From the NCBI GenBank assembly GCA_028709355.1, contig JAQVXF010000014.1:1-12770 (forward strand): 12,770 nucleotides of DNA, in the 5' to 3' direction. Under the pieces are notes generated by a model that was given only the letters and a program-made list of their open reading frames with translations, had not been told where the DNA came from and did no database searches. The position numbers were made by a program, and so were the translations under genes. Of the stretch, positions 7,097 through 12,770 are shown piece after piece. This stretch comes from Syntrophomonas sp. GTDB lineage: Bacteria; Bacillota; Syntrophomonadia; Syntrophomonadales; Syntrophomonadaceae. Numbering within the stretch: the stretch's first letter is position 1; each line of letters opens with the position of its first letter.

Positions 7097-7972
7097 CTAT
7101 TCTATGTTCTGTACTTGCTCTCTTATTTTCTCCAATTCCGCCTTGACATCGACCACGATCTGGCTCATCTCTATGTCATTGGCTTTGGAGGCAATTGTGT
7201 TTATCTCCCGGAACATCTCCTGCACCAGGAAATCCAGTTTGCGCCCCACGGCTTGATTGCCGGCCAGCAGGTCGCCCAGGTGCTGGGTATGGCTTTTGAG
7301 ACGGACGATCTCCTCGGTGATACTGGCCTTATCGGCGAATATCGCTGCCTCCTGGATTACGCGGCCTTCATCGGCGACATTGTTGGTCATTTCGACTATC
7401 CTCTTCAACAGCCGCTCCTGGTATTCTTTGACCACTAGTGGGGATCTCATCTCCAATCGCTCTATCGCCGACAGGATATAGGCATTGCGTTCTGCGATAT
7501 CTCTTGCCAGATTGGCGCCCTCTTTACTGCGCATATCAACCAGGCTTAGCATCGCCTCATCCAGAGCTCGGTTCAAGACTGCCCAGATCACCTCCGGGTC
7601 CTCCTGCTCATCTACCAAGTTGAAGACATCGGGCAGGCGGAAGATGTCAATAGCCCTGAATTCTGAAGAAATATTTAGTTTTTCTGCTAAATCCTTCAGG
7701 GAATCATGATAAGCGATAGCCAGTCCTTTGTCAACTTTGATATTTCTCGCCATATCTTGCATTTTCTCAATATTGATGCTGATTTCGATGCGACCCCGCT
7801 GGAGATCTTTCTTCAATGCTTCCTTGATTCTGTCCTCCAGAAAGGAGTAGCGGCGGGGCATCCGGGTATGGATATCGAAATAGCGATGGTTGACTGTTTT
7901 CAACTCGCAGTTGACTTCATAACCACTATCCTGCACCCCGCTGCGCCCAAAACCGGTCATGCTTCTGATCAT
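7097..7972 (-). CDS. yicC: YicC/YloC family endoribonuclease
   Basis: The 291-residue protein has the two ends that define the family: MIRSMTGFGR with KTVNHRYFD at the N-terminus, and a C-terminal DUF1732-type block with GRKLDFLVQEMFREINTIASKAND and the closing KAELEKIREQVQNIE. Members are reported as stress-linked endoribonucleases, with E. coli YicC tied to small-RNA turnover; the role here is inferred from family. The start ATG lies 2 bases after the dapL stop, so translation is probably coupled; the nearest GGAAAGG is about 13 bases away and weak. The frame stays open a further 348 bases upstream inside dapL, but that part is out of frame with dapL and has no family similarity. remA follows after a short spacer. 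Confidence 0.95.
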   Translation of the reverse strand: MIRSMTGFGRSGVQDSGYEVNCELKTVNHRYFDIHTRMPRRYSFLEDRIKEALKKDLQRGRIEISINIEKMQDMARNIKVDKGLAIAYHDSLKDLAEKLNISSEFRAIDIFRLPDVFNLVDEQEDPEVIWAVLNRALDEAMLSLVDMRSKEGANLARDIAERNAYILSAIERLEMRSPLVVKEYQERLLKRIVEMTNNVADEGRVIQEAAIFADKASITEEIVRLKSHTQHLGDLLAGNQAVGRKLDFLVQEMFREINTIASKANDIEMSQIVVDVKAELEKIREQVQNIE

Positions 7973-7974
7973 TT

Positions 7975-9147
7975 TTAAAAACCAACCTTTCCAAATGCTG
8001 TATACATTCTGTCGAAGGCTTCCTGCAGCCTTCCCTGGTCTACCGTCAGGGCCATGCGAAAGTAACCTTCTCCATATTGGCCATAGCCGCTGCCGGGGGT
8101 AATGATGACATTTGCCTTTTCCAGCACTGCCTCGGCAAAAGACGCAGAATTGTATCCCTTGGGTACCGGAGCCCAGAAGTAAAAACTGGCCTGGGGTGGC
8201 GTAACCTGCCATCCCATCCGCTCCAGACCGGCGATCGCTACCTGGCGCCGCAGGGCGTAGATCTGGTTGGCCTGGGCCACACATTCCTGGGGACCGCGCA
8301 AGGCCTCGATAGCGGCGCATTGGATCGCCTGAAAAACCCCGGAATCGACGTTGGACTTAAATCGCCCCAGCACTTCTATCGCCTGGGGATTGCCGGCGGC
8401 CCAGCCAATCCTCCATCCAGTCATGTTGTAGGTCTTGGAGAGGGAGTGGAATTCGATGGCGACTTCTTTGGCCCCGGCCATCTGCAGGATGCTCATCGGC
8501 CGCAGACCCTCGTAGGCCATCTCCGAGTAAGCAGCATCATGGCAGATGAGTATATCATAGTGGCGGGCGAAATCGATAGCCTGGGCGTAGAATTGCGGAT
8601 CAGCTACTACCCCGACAGGATTGTTGGGATAGTTGAGGAACATAAGCTTAGCTTGGCGGGCAACATCGCTGGGAATGTCCGCCAAGACAGGCAGGTAGCC
8701 ATTCTCTTCCTTGAGTGGCATGAGAAAAGGGGTGCCGCCGGCCAGCAGGGTGCCGATACCATAGACTGGATAGCCGGGATCGGGGACCAGGTTGAGGTCA
8801 CCTTGATCGAGATAAGCAAAGGAGACATGGGCAATGCCTTCCTTGGATCCCAGCAAAGAAACCACCTCAGTCTTGGGATCCAAGTCCACCCCAAAACGCA
8901 TGTCATACCACTCCGCGACCGCCTGGCGGAACTCCAGCAAACCTACCGAACTGGGATACTGGTGATTGACGCGGTCGTATATGCTCTGGGCCATCCGATC
9001 TATAATGTGGGTCGGGGTGGGCAGGTCGGGATCGCCGATCCCCAGGTTGATGATGTCGATGCCCCGCTCGCGGCATTCAGAGATTTTCTGTTCGATGCGG
9101 GCAAAAAGGTAAGGGGGCAGGCTCTGCATGGCTTGGCTGGCTTGCAT
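7975..9147 (-). CDS. dapL: LL-diaminopimelate aminotransferase
   Basis: DapL converts tetrahydrodipicolinate straight to LL-diaminopimelate with glutamate as amino donor, bypassing the succinylase or acetylase branches. The protein has 390 residues and is a class I/II aminotransferase. Visible features are NLGIGDPDLPTP near residue 34, LGSKEGIAH, VPDPGYPVY, NYPNNPVG at 172-179, Asp204 and Tyr207 in HDAAYSEM, the PLP lysine Lys238 in SLSKTYNMTGWR, and substrate-carboxylate Arg364 in YFRMAL. Fold-type paralogs such as aspartate or alanine aminotransferases cannot be ruled out by motifs alone. However, the DapL-like features and the place 13 bases after dapF make this assignment strong. The ATG follows AAAGGAGG by 7 bases. 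DapF next acts on its product, so the pair forms a two-step module. Confidence 0.9.
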   Translation of the reverse strand: MQASQAMQSLPPYLFARIEQKISECRERGIDIINLGIGDPDLPTPTHIIDRMAQSIYDRVNHQYPSSVGLLEFRQAVAEWYDMRFGVDLDPKTEVVSLLGSKEGIAHVSFAYLDQGDLNLVPDPGYPVYGIGTLLAGGTPFLMPLKEENGYLPVLADIPSDVARQAKLMFLNYPNNPVGVVADPQFYAQAIDFARHYDILICHDAAYSEMAYEGLRPMSILQMAGAKEVAIEFHSLSKTYNMTGWRIGWAAGNPQAIEVLGRFKSNVDSGVFQAIQCAAIEALRGPQECVAQANQIYALRRQVAIAGLERMGWQVTPPQASFYFWAPVPKGYNSASFAEAVLEKANVIITPGSGYGQYGEGYFRMALTVDQGRLQEAFDRMYTAFGKVGF

Positions 9148-9160
9148 CAGTTAACCTCCT

Positions 9161-10012
9161 TTATATTGTCGTCAATGCTGGTAGACTCACAGAACCCGAA
9201 TAAACCAGGGTTGCGGGACCGGTCATGTAAATATGGTTGTTCTCTGCCTTCCATTCGATGAAAAGATCCCCACCCAGCAGATGGACCGTGGCCGACCTCT
9301 CACTGCGGCCGTTGAGGACCGCCGCTACCAAGGTGGCACAGGCTCCAGTTCCACAAGCCAAAGTAACACCGGCACCCCTTTCCCAGACCCTCATGATTAG
9401 ATCCCGGGGAGACATCCGCTGTATGAATTCCACATTGGTCTTGGCCGGAAAGAGCGGGTGGTTTTCTATCGCTGGACCCCATACAGGTACCGGCACCGCC
9501 TCGATGTCATCCACGAAGATCACCGCATGGGGATTGCCCATCGAAACCGCAGTCACCTGGAATTGTCCCGCCAACGTTTCGATTCCCACATTCAGGGCTT
9601 CGCCCCGGCCCTGCATGGGGATCAGTTCCCTGCGCAATATAGGTTCCCCCATATCGACGGTTACACTATGCACATGGCCATCCTGCAGATTGACTACCGG
9701 GAAGCGCGGTCCGGCCAAGGTGCGAACCGCGATGGCCGGTGTTGGAGTCCAATTTTGTTCAAAGGCATAGCGGGCTACGCACCGGATCGCATTGCCGCAC
9801 ATTTCTGGTTCGGAACCATCAGGATTGAAGATGCGCATGAAGATATCCATCTCCCCATTTCGCCCCACTGCCACCAGACCGTCCGCTCCCACTCCGAAAT
9901 GACGATCGCATATCCAGTTGGCATGAGGCTGCAGAATGTCAGCCCCAGACCAACAATCTACCTCGGTGATAACAAAATCATTGCCCAACCCATGCATTTT
10001 GACAAAATTCAT
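9161..10012 (-). CDS. dapF: Diaminopimelate epimerase
   Basis: DapF turns LL-diaminopimelate into the meso form used for peptidoglycan and lysine, by a two-cysteine racemase mechanism without cofactor. The 283 residues include HGLGNDFV at 7-14, ADGLVAVG, NPDGSEPEMCGNAIRCVARY at 63-82 with catalytic Cys72, MGNPHAVIF, and ERGAGVTLACGTGACA at 211-226 with substrate residues Glu211 and Arg212 and catalytic Cys220. Val216 stands where many homologues have Glu (GETLACG); both catalytic cysteines are intact. The frame is open to 10081, but the ATG at 10012, 5 bases after GGGGAGG, opens with the conserved MNFVKMHGLGND and is preferred. It is the first gene of the minus-strand run, with a promoter candidate just upstream. 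Confidence 0.96.
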   Translation of the reverse strand: MNFVKMHGLGNDFVITEVDCWSGADILQPHANWICDRHFGVGADGLVAVGRNGEMDIFMRIFNPDGSEPEMCGNAIRCVARYAFEQNWTPTPAIAVRTLAGPRFPVVNLQDGHVHSVTVDMGEPILRRELIPMQGRGEALNVGIETLAGQFQVTAVSMGNPHAVIFVDDIEAVPVPVWGPAIENHPLFPAKTNVEFIQRMSPRDLIMRVWERGAGVTLACGTGACATLVAAVLNGRSERSATVHLLGGDLFIEWKAENNHIYMTGPATLVYSGSVSLPALTTI

Positions 10013-10053
10013 GACATCCTCCCCGTTGACGCTGTAATAGCTGATAATTTCAT

Positions 10054-10081
10054 ATTTTACCATAAGGGGGAGGCGAAACAA
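10054..10081 (-). promoter_or_regulatory. Candidate extended -10 promoter for the dapF operon
   Basis: On the minus strand TTGTTT (10081-10076), a 16-base spacer and TAAAAT (10059-10054) preceded by TGG form an extended -10 promoter. The -35 is poor (three matches) and overlaps the U-tract of the terminator upstream. Predicted initiation near 10047 would leave a leader of about 35 bases to the dapF ATG. Confidence 0.45.
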
Positions 10082-10115
10082 AAAAGACCGGCCGAGGTAT
10101 ACAATATATCGGCCG
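10080..10115 (-). terminator. Intrinsic terminator or attenuator upstream of dapF
   Basis: On the minus strand a 7-pair stem (CGGCCGA with TCGGCCG, 10115-10109 and 10095-10089) continues, after a CC bulge, as a TATA/TATA inner helix with a 3-base loop. It is followed by GTC and six T's (10085-10080). This is a good intrinsic terminator. No minus-strand gene lies upstream of it, because the next gene points the other way. It must therefore either attenuate a longer dapF leader or stop stray transcription from the metal-operon promoter region. Confidence 0.7.
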
Positions 10116-10196
10116 TGGGATTGAAGGAACCGACTGCCGGCCGTGATCAGTCCGCGCCCCGCCGGTGAATCGCCTTGGATGCACCATTAAACCGGC

Positions 10197-10225
10197 TTGA
10201 CATCGTTCCCGGAATTACCTATATT
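10197..10225 (+). promoter_or_regulatory. Sigma-A promoter of the metal-uptake operon
   Basis: TTGACA (10197-10202), a 17-base spacer and TATATT (10220-10225) match the vegetative consensus almost perfectly. Predicted initiation is near 10232, inside the palindrome that follows, with a leader of about 65 bases to the first gene. No terminator or riboswitch fold is evident in that leader. Confidence 0.85.
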
Positions 10226-10251
10226 ACAAATGCAAATGTTTGCATTTATAA
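10224..10251 (+). promoter_or_regulatory. Palindromic operator, probably for a metal-responsive repressor (Zur/Fur-like)
   Basis: AAATGCAAA and TTTGCATTT are perfect inverted 9-base arms around TG (10228-10247). With flanking TTA and TAA the symmetry reaches 12 of 13 positions per arm. The element touches the -10 box and covers the predicted start site, so a bound protein would block the promoter. Fur-family metal regulators use AT-rich palindromes of about this size and often control zinc or manganese uptake genes. The assignment to Zur is an inference from the downstream genes; no regulator gene lies in the window. Confidence 0.7.
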
Positions 10252-10297
10252 CCAACTGGACATGAGTTCAGTGACGAGCAGGAATGGAGAGTGGACC

Positions 10298-11212
10298 ATG
10301 ACTATCAATCACCTAAACAACCGGTGGGCAACGGCAGCATGGGCCTGGGGACTGCTGGTCCTGCTCCTGCTGGCGTCATCGGTGGCAGGCTGCGGGAATC
10401 GGCCGGCCAACTCCCCGGTCGGAACCGGAGACAGGCCCAAAGTAGCCGTCAGCATTGTTCCCCAGGCTACTTTTGTCCAGGCAGTTGGCGGAGACCTGGT
10501 CGAGGTGGTGACCATGATACCCCCAGGGGGCAATCCCGAAAACTATGCGCCCACCCCGCAACAGATGATGCAGTTCAGCGATGCTGATATATATTTCACC
10601 GTCGGGGTACCGACCGAGAAGGCTAACCTTATGCCCCAACTGGCCAACTTCAAATCACCAATCAGGGTGGTGGATCTGGCTGCATTGGTCGACCAGAAGT
10701 ACCCGCCTGTCACCTTTCCTTCCGGTGAACGGGACCCCCATATGTGGTTATCCCCGCAGCGGGTGCAGGAAATTGTCAGGATAACCGCGGCCGAACTGAC
10801 CCAGCTCGATCCCAGCCATGGGGAGGTCTACTCCGCCAACGCTGATCGCTATATAGAACGCCTGGCACAACTTGACGGGGAGATTCGAGCTACCTTGGCG
10901 GGATTATCCCAGCGGACCTTCATCGTCTATCATCCCGCCTTCGGGTACTTTGCCGATGATTACAGTTTGACCATGGTGGCTTTGGAAGAAGAAGGCAAGG
11001 AAGCGACTGCACTGGATTTGCAGAAGGTTATCGACCTGGCCCGGAGCCAGAACATTAAAGTAGTTTTCTATCAGGCCGAGATAGACAGTAAGCAGTCCCG
11101 GACCCTGGCCGAAGAGATCGGCGGGCAGGCAGAGATGATCGCCCCATTGGATCCAGACTATATTGGCAACCTGGAAAAAACGGCCCGGACATTCAAACAA
11201 GCCATGCAATAG
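10298..11212 (+). CDS. Metal ABC transporter substrate-binding lipoprotein (ZnuA/TroA family)
   Basis: This cluster A-I binding protein would capture Zn, Mn or Fe at the outer face of the membrane and deliver it to the permease. From the chosen start it has 304 residues. A lipoprotein signal has a hydrophobic core at 18-28 and lipobox VAGC with lipidated Cys32. The mature part opens VAVSIVPQATFVQAVGGD. Expected metal ligands are His148 (RDPHMWLSP), His212 (YHPAFGYFA) and Asp285 (APLDPDY). At the first ligand, where GxDPHxYEPTP is typical, this protein has NPENYAPTP with Glu81. The His-rich loop of many zinc-specific ZnuA proteins is absent. The ATG at 10298 follows GGAGAG by 6 to 8 bases. In-frame starts further upstream lack a ribosome site or lie upstream of the promoter. 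The ATPase begins 20 bases downstream. Confidence 0.92.
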   Translation: MTINHLNNRWATAAWAWGLLVLLLLASSVAGCGNRPANSPVGTGDRPKVAVSIVPQATFVQAVGGDLVEVVTMIPPGGNPENYAPTPQQMMQFSDADIYFTVGVPTEKANLMPQLANFKSPIRVVDLAALVDQKYPPVTFPSGERDPHMWLSPQRVQEIVRITAAELTQLDPSHGEVYSANADRYIERLAQLDGEIRATLAGLSQRTFIVYHPAFGYFADDYSLTMVALEEEGKEATALDLQKVIDLARSQNIKVVFYQAEIDSKQSRTLAEEIGGQAEMIAPLDPDYIGNLEKTARTFKQAMQ

Positions 11213-11232
11213 GCAAAAAGGGGTGGATCCTG

Positions 11233-12024
11233 TTGAACATAGACGCCCAACCGGATTATGCGGTGCTAATCAAAGACCTGAGCGTTGATTATGGCAAGAT
11301 AGCAGCTTTGCAAGCCATCGACCTGCAGATTCCTCAGGGTGATTTTGTGGGTATAATCGGGCCCAACGGCAGCGGTAAGAGTTCCTTGCTGAAAGCTATC
11401 CTGGGTCTGGTCAGGCCTACCAAGGGCACCGTATCAGTCTTGGGGATGAGTCCTGGCGAGGCTCGCTCCAGCATTGGTTACGTCCCCCAGGCCGCCAACA
11501 TTGACCGTGATTTTCCCATCACCGTGGGGGAAGCGGTGTTGATGGGGCGCCTGGTAAAACGGGCAGGACTCTTTCACCGCTATGACCAGGAAGATCACAA
11601 GGTGGTCGACCATTACCTGCAACGCCTGGAAATCGCTGATCTGGTCGACCGGCAGATAGGGCAGTTGTCCGGCGGTCAGCTCAAACGGGTACTTATCGCC
11701 CGCGCCCTGGCAGTTGAACCCCGTATGCTGTTGCTGGACGAACCGACCGCTGGGGTTGATACCTATTCCAGCTCCCATATCTATGAACTGCTGCGGGAAC
11801 TGAACCGGGATATCACCATCATCATAGTCACCCACGACACCCTGGCGGTGAGCGCCTATCTCAAGTCCATCGCTTGTATCAACCAGAGCCTCTATTACCA
11901 TGGGGACCCCTCCCTGTCCAGCGAACTTATCATGAAAGTCTATGGATGTCCGGTGGAACTGATCGCCCATGGGGTGCCCCACCGGGTGTTGGGAGACCAC
12001 AGCCATGGAGGTCCATCATGTTGA
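11233..12024 (+). CDS. Metal ABC transporter ATP-binding protein (ZnuC-like)
   Basis: The 263-residue ATPase powers metal import at the inner face of the membrane. All nucleotide-binding motifs are intact: Walker A GPNGSGKS at 43-50, Q-loop Gln86 in YVPQ, signature LSGGQ at 145-149, Walker B LLLDE at 166-170 and switch His201 in THD. The region after the Q-loop (DRDFPITVGEAVLMGR) is typical of zinc/manganese importers. The C-terminus ends HRVLGDHSHGGPSC, a short stretch rich in His and closed by Cys, which could bind metal; its meaning is unknown. The start is TTG with an AAGGGGTGGA ribosome site about 6 bases upstream. Its last 7 bases overlap the permease start, a mark of translational coupling. 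Confidence 0.94.
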   Translation: MNIDAQPDYAVLIKDLSVDYGKIAALQAIDLQIPQGDFVGIIGPNGSGKSSLLKAILGLVRPTKGTVSVLGMSPGEARSSIGYVPQAANIDRDFPITVGEAVLMGRLVKRAGLFHRYDQEDHKVVDHYLQRLEIADLVDRQIGQLSGGQLKRVLIARALAVEPRMLLLDEPTAGVDTYSSSHIYELLRELNRDITIIIVTHDTLAVSAYLKSIACINQSLYYHGDPSLSSELIMKVYGCPVELIAHGVPHRVLGDHSHGGPSC

Positions 12025-12770
12025 ATGCCATCCTGAACTATTCCTTTTTACAACATGCCCTGATGGCAGCGCTGCTGTCCTCGATCGCCTGCGGAATCAT
12101 GGGGACCATTATAATCGAGAAACGGTTGGTGATGATGAGCGGCGGTATCGCCCATACTGCTTTTGGAGGTATCGGTTTGGGCTATTTCCTCAATATTGAG
12201 CCTATCGTCGGTGCCCTGGCTTTTTCTTCTCTGTCATCCCTGGGTATAGCCTCCCTGAAACGCAACTCCCATACCAACCCGGATGTGCTGGTGGGCATGT
12301 TCTGGCCGTTGGGGATGGCGCTGGGTATCCTGTTTATCTCTTTTACCCCAGGTTATCCCCCCGACATGACTTCCTACCTGTTCGGAGACATCCTCACCGT
12401 CTCTCTTTCCGACCTGGCCTTAATGCTGGCTCTGGATGTGGTTATCCTGATCACCGTGGCGGCCTTCTATAACTTGATCGCGGTTTATCTGTTCGACGAA
12501 GAATTCGGTACTGCTTTGGGATTGGACATGAAGTTCATCGACTACCTTACCTTTTTTATGATCGGGTTGACAGTAGTGGTCATCATCCGGGTCATCGGGA
12601 TAATCCTTATCCTGGCCCTGTTGTGTGTTCCCCCGGCTATCGCCCGCATGTATACTCATAACCTTAGAAATATGATCCTGCTGTCCATCGGACTGGGTGT
12701 GATATTATGCTTGCTGGGTCTTTGGATTTCCTACCAGATGCAGTTGGCTTCAGGGGCCGCCATCGTCATA
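12018..12770 (+). CDS. Metal ABC transporter permease, ABC-3 family (ZnuB-like), cut by window edge
   Basis: The open frame runs 251 codons to the right edge without a stop. It begins MLNAILNYSFLQHALMAALL and consists mostly of hydrophobic membrane helices. MSGGIAHTAFGGIGLGYFL at about 40-58 matches the conserved SHAAxxGxALG region of ABC-3 permeases, and the VIIRVIGIILILALLCVPPA segment matches the late conserved LLVxAxLxxPAA helix. Family permeases usually have about 260 to 290 residues, so only the end is missing. The ATG lies inside the end of the ATPase gene, 5 bases after a GGAGGT ribosome site. It would form the channel through which metal from the lipoprotein passes. Substrate (zinc favoured) is inferred from the family and operator. 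Confidence 0.92.
   Translation, partial: MLNAILNYSFLQHALMAALLSSIACGIMGTIIIEKRLVMMSGGIAHTAFGGIGLGYFLNIEPIVGALAFSSLSSLGIASLKRNSHTNPDVLVGMFWPLGMALGILFISFTPGYPPDMTSYLFGDILTVSLSDLALMLALDVVILITVAAFYNLIAVYLFDEEFGTALGLDMKFIDYLTFFMIGLTVVVIIRVIGIILILALLCVPPAIARMYTHNLRNMILLSIGLGVILCLLGLWISYQMQLASGAAIVI

Noticed and set aside
7973..8320. N-terminal extension of the yicC frame by 116 codons
   Set aside because: It overlaps dapL in another frame and shows no family similarity. The conserved MIRSMTGFGR start is at 7972.
8077..9261. Plus-strand open frame of 394 codons opposite dapL
   Set aside because: It is antisense to a clear aminotransferase over nearly its whole length, has no recognisable motif, and is typical of antisense frames in moderately GC-rich genes.
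10116..10196. Riboswitch (lysine, cobalamin or fluoride type) in the dapF leader region
   Set aside because: I compared conserved cores from memory and found no match. Only the terminator and the repeated CGGCCG are supportable.
10175..10297. Longer start for the binding lipoprotein
   Set aside because: The frame opens upstream of the promoter. The alternative ATG at 10262 has no ribosome site, while the ATG at 10298 has one and leads directly into the signal peptide.

Overview
The window looks like a chromosomal segment of a Clostridia-type Bacillota, perhaps a Syntrophomonadaceae or Peptococcaceae relative. This is an inference. It rests on the YicC/YloC-RemA-Gmk-RpoZ-CoaBC-PriA-Def-Fmt gene order, on an LL-diaminopimelate aminotransferase instead of the succinylase pathway, on strong GGAGG-type ribosome binding sites, and on frequent TTG or GTG starts (five of fourteen genes). 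Base composition appears moderate to somewhat GC-rich. The genus cannot be fixed from the sequence alone.

Region 1 (1-10012, all minus strand, read right to left) is one compact housekeeping run: dapF, dapL, yicC, remA, gmk, rpoZ, coaBC, metK, a 265-base gap, priA, def, and fmt cut by the left edge. Spacing is 2 to 49 bases except for the metK-priA gap. The run joins meso-diaminopimelate and lysine synthesis (DapL, DapF), a probable RNase (YicC), a biofilm/osmotic regulator (RemA), GMP phosphorylation (Gmk), RNA polymerase omega (RpoZ), coenzyme A synthesis (CoaBC), S-adenosylmethionine synthesis (MetK), replication restart (PriA), and formylation and deformylation of initiator methionine (Fmt, Def). 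The gap holds a strong hairpin, a possible long closing stem beside a U-rich tract, and a perfect TATAAT box ahead of priA.

Region 2 (10013-10297) is the divergent intergenic region. It carries a near-consensus sigma-A promoter reading right, with a large palindrome over its predicted start site. It also carries a minus-strand intrinsic terminator in the leader side of dapF, and an extended -10 promoter candidate for dapF.

Region 3 (10298-12770, plus strand) is a three-gene metal-uptake ABC transporter: a ZnuA/TroA-type lipoprotein, its ATPase, and an ABC-3 family permease cut by the right edge. ATPase and permease overlap by 7 bases. Zinc is the most likely substrate, but manganese or iron is not excluded.

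I found no mobile element, CRISPR array, tRNA or rRNA, and no clearly new multi-gene system. The points most worth a second look are the two non-coding regions and the altered first metal ligand of the binding protein.
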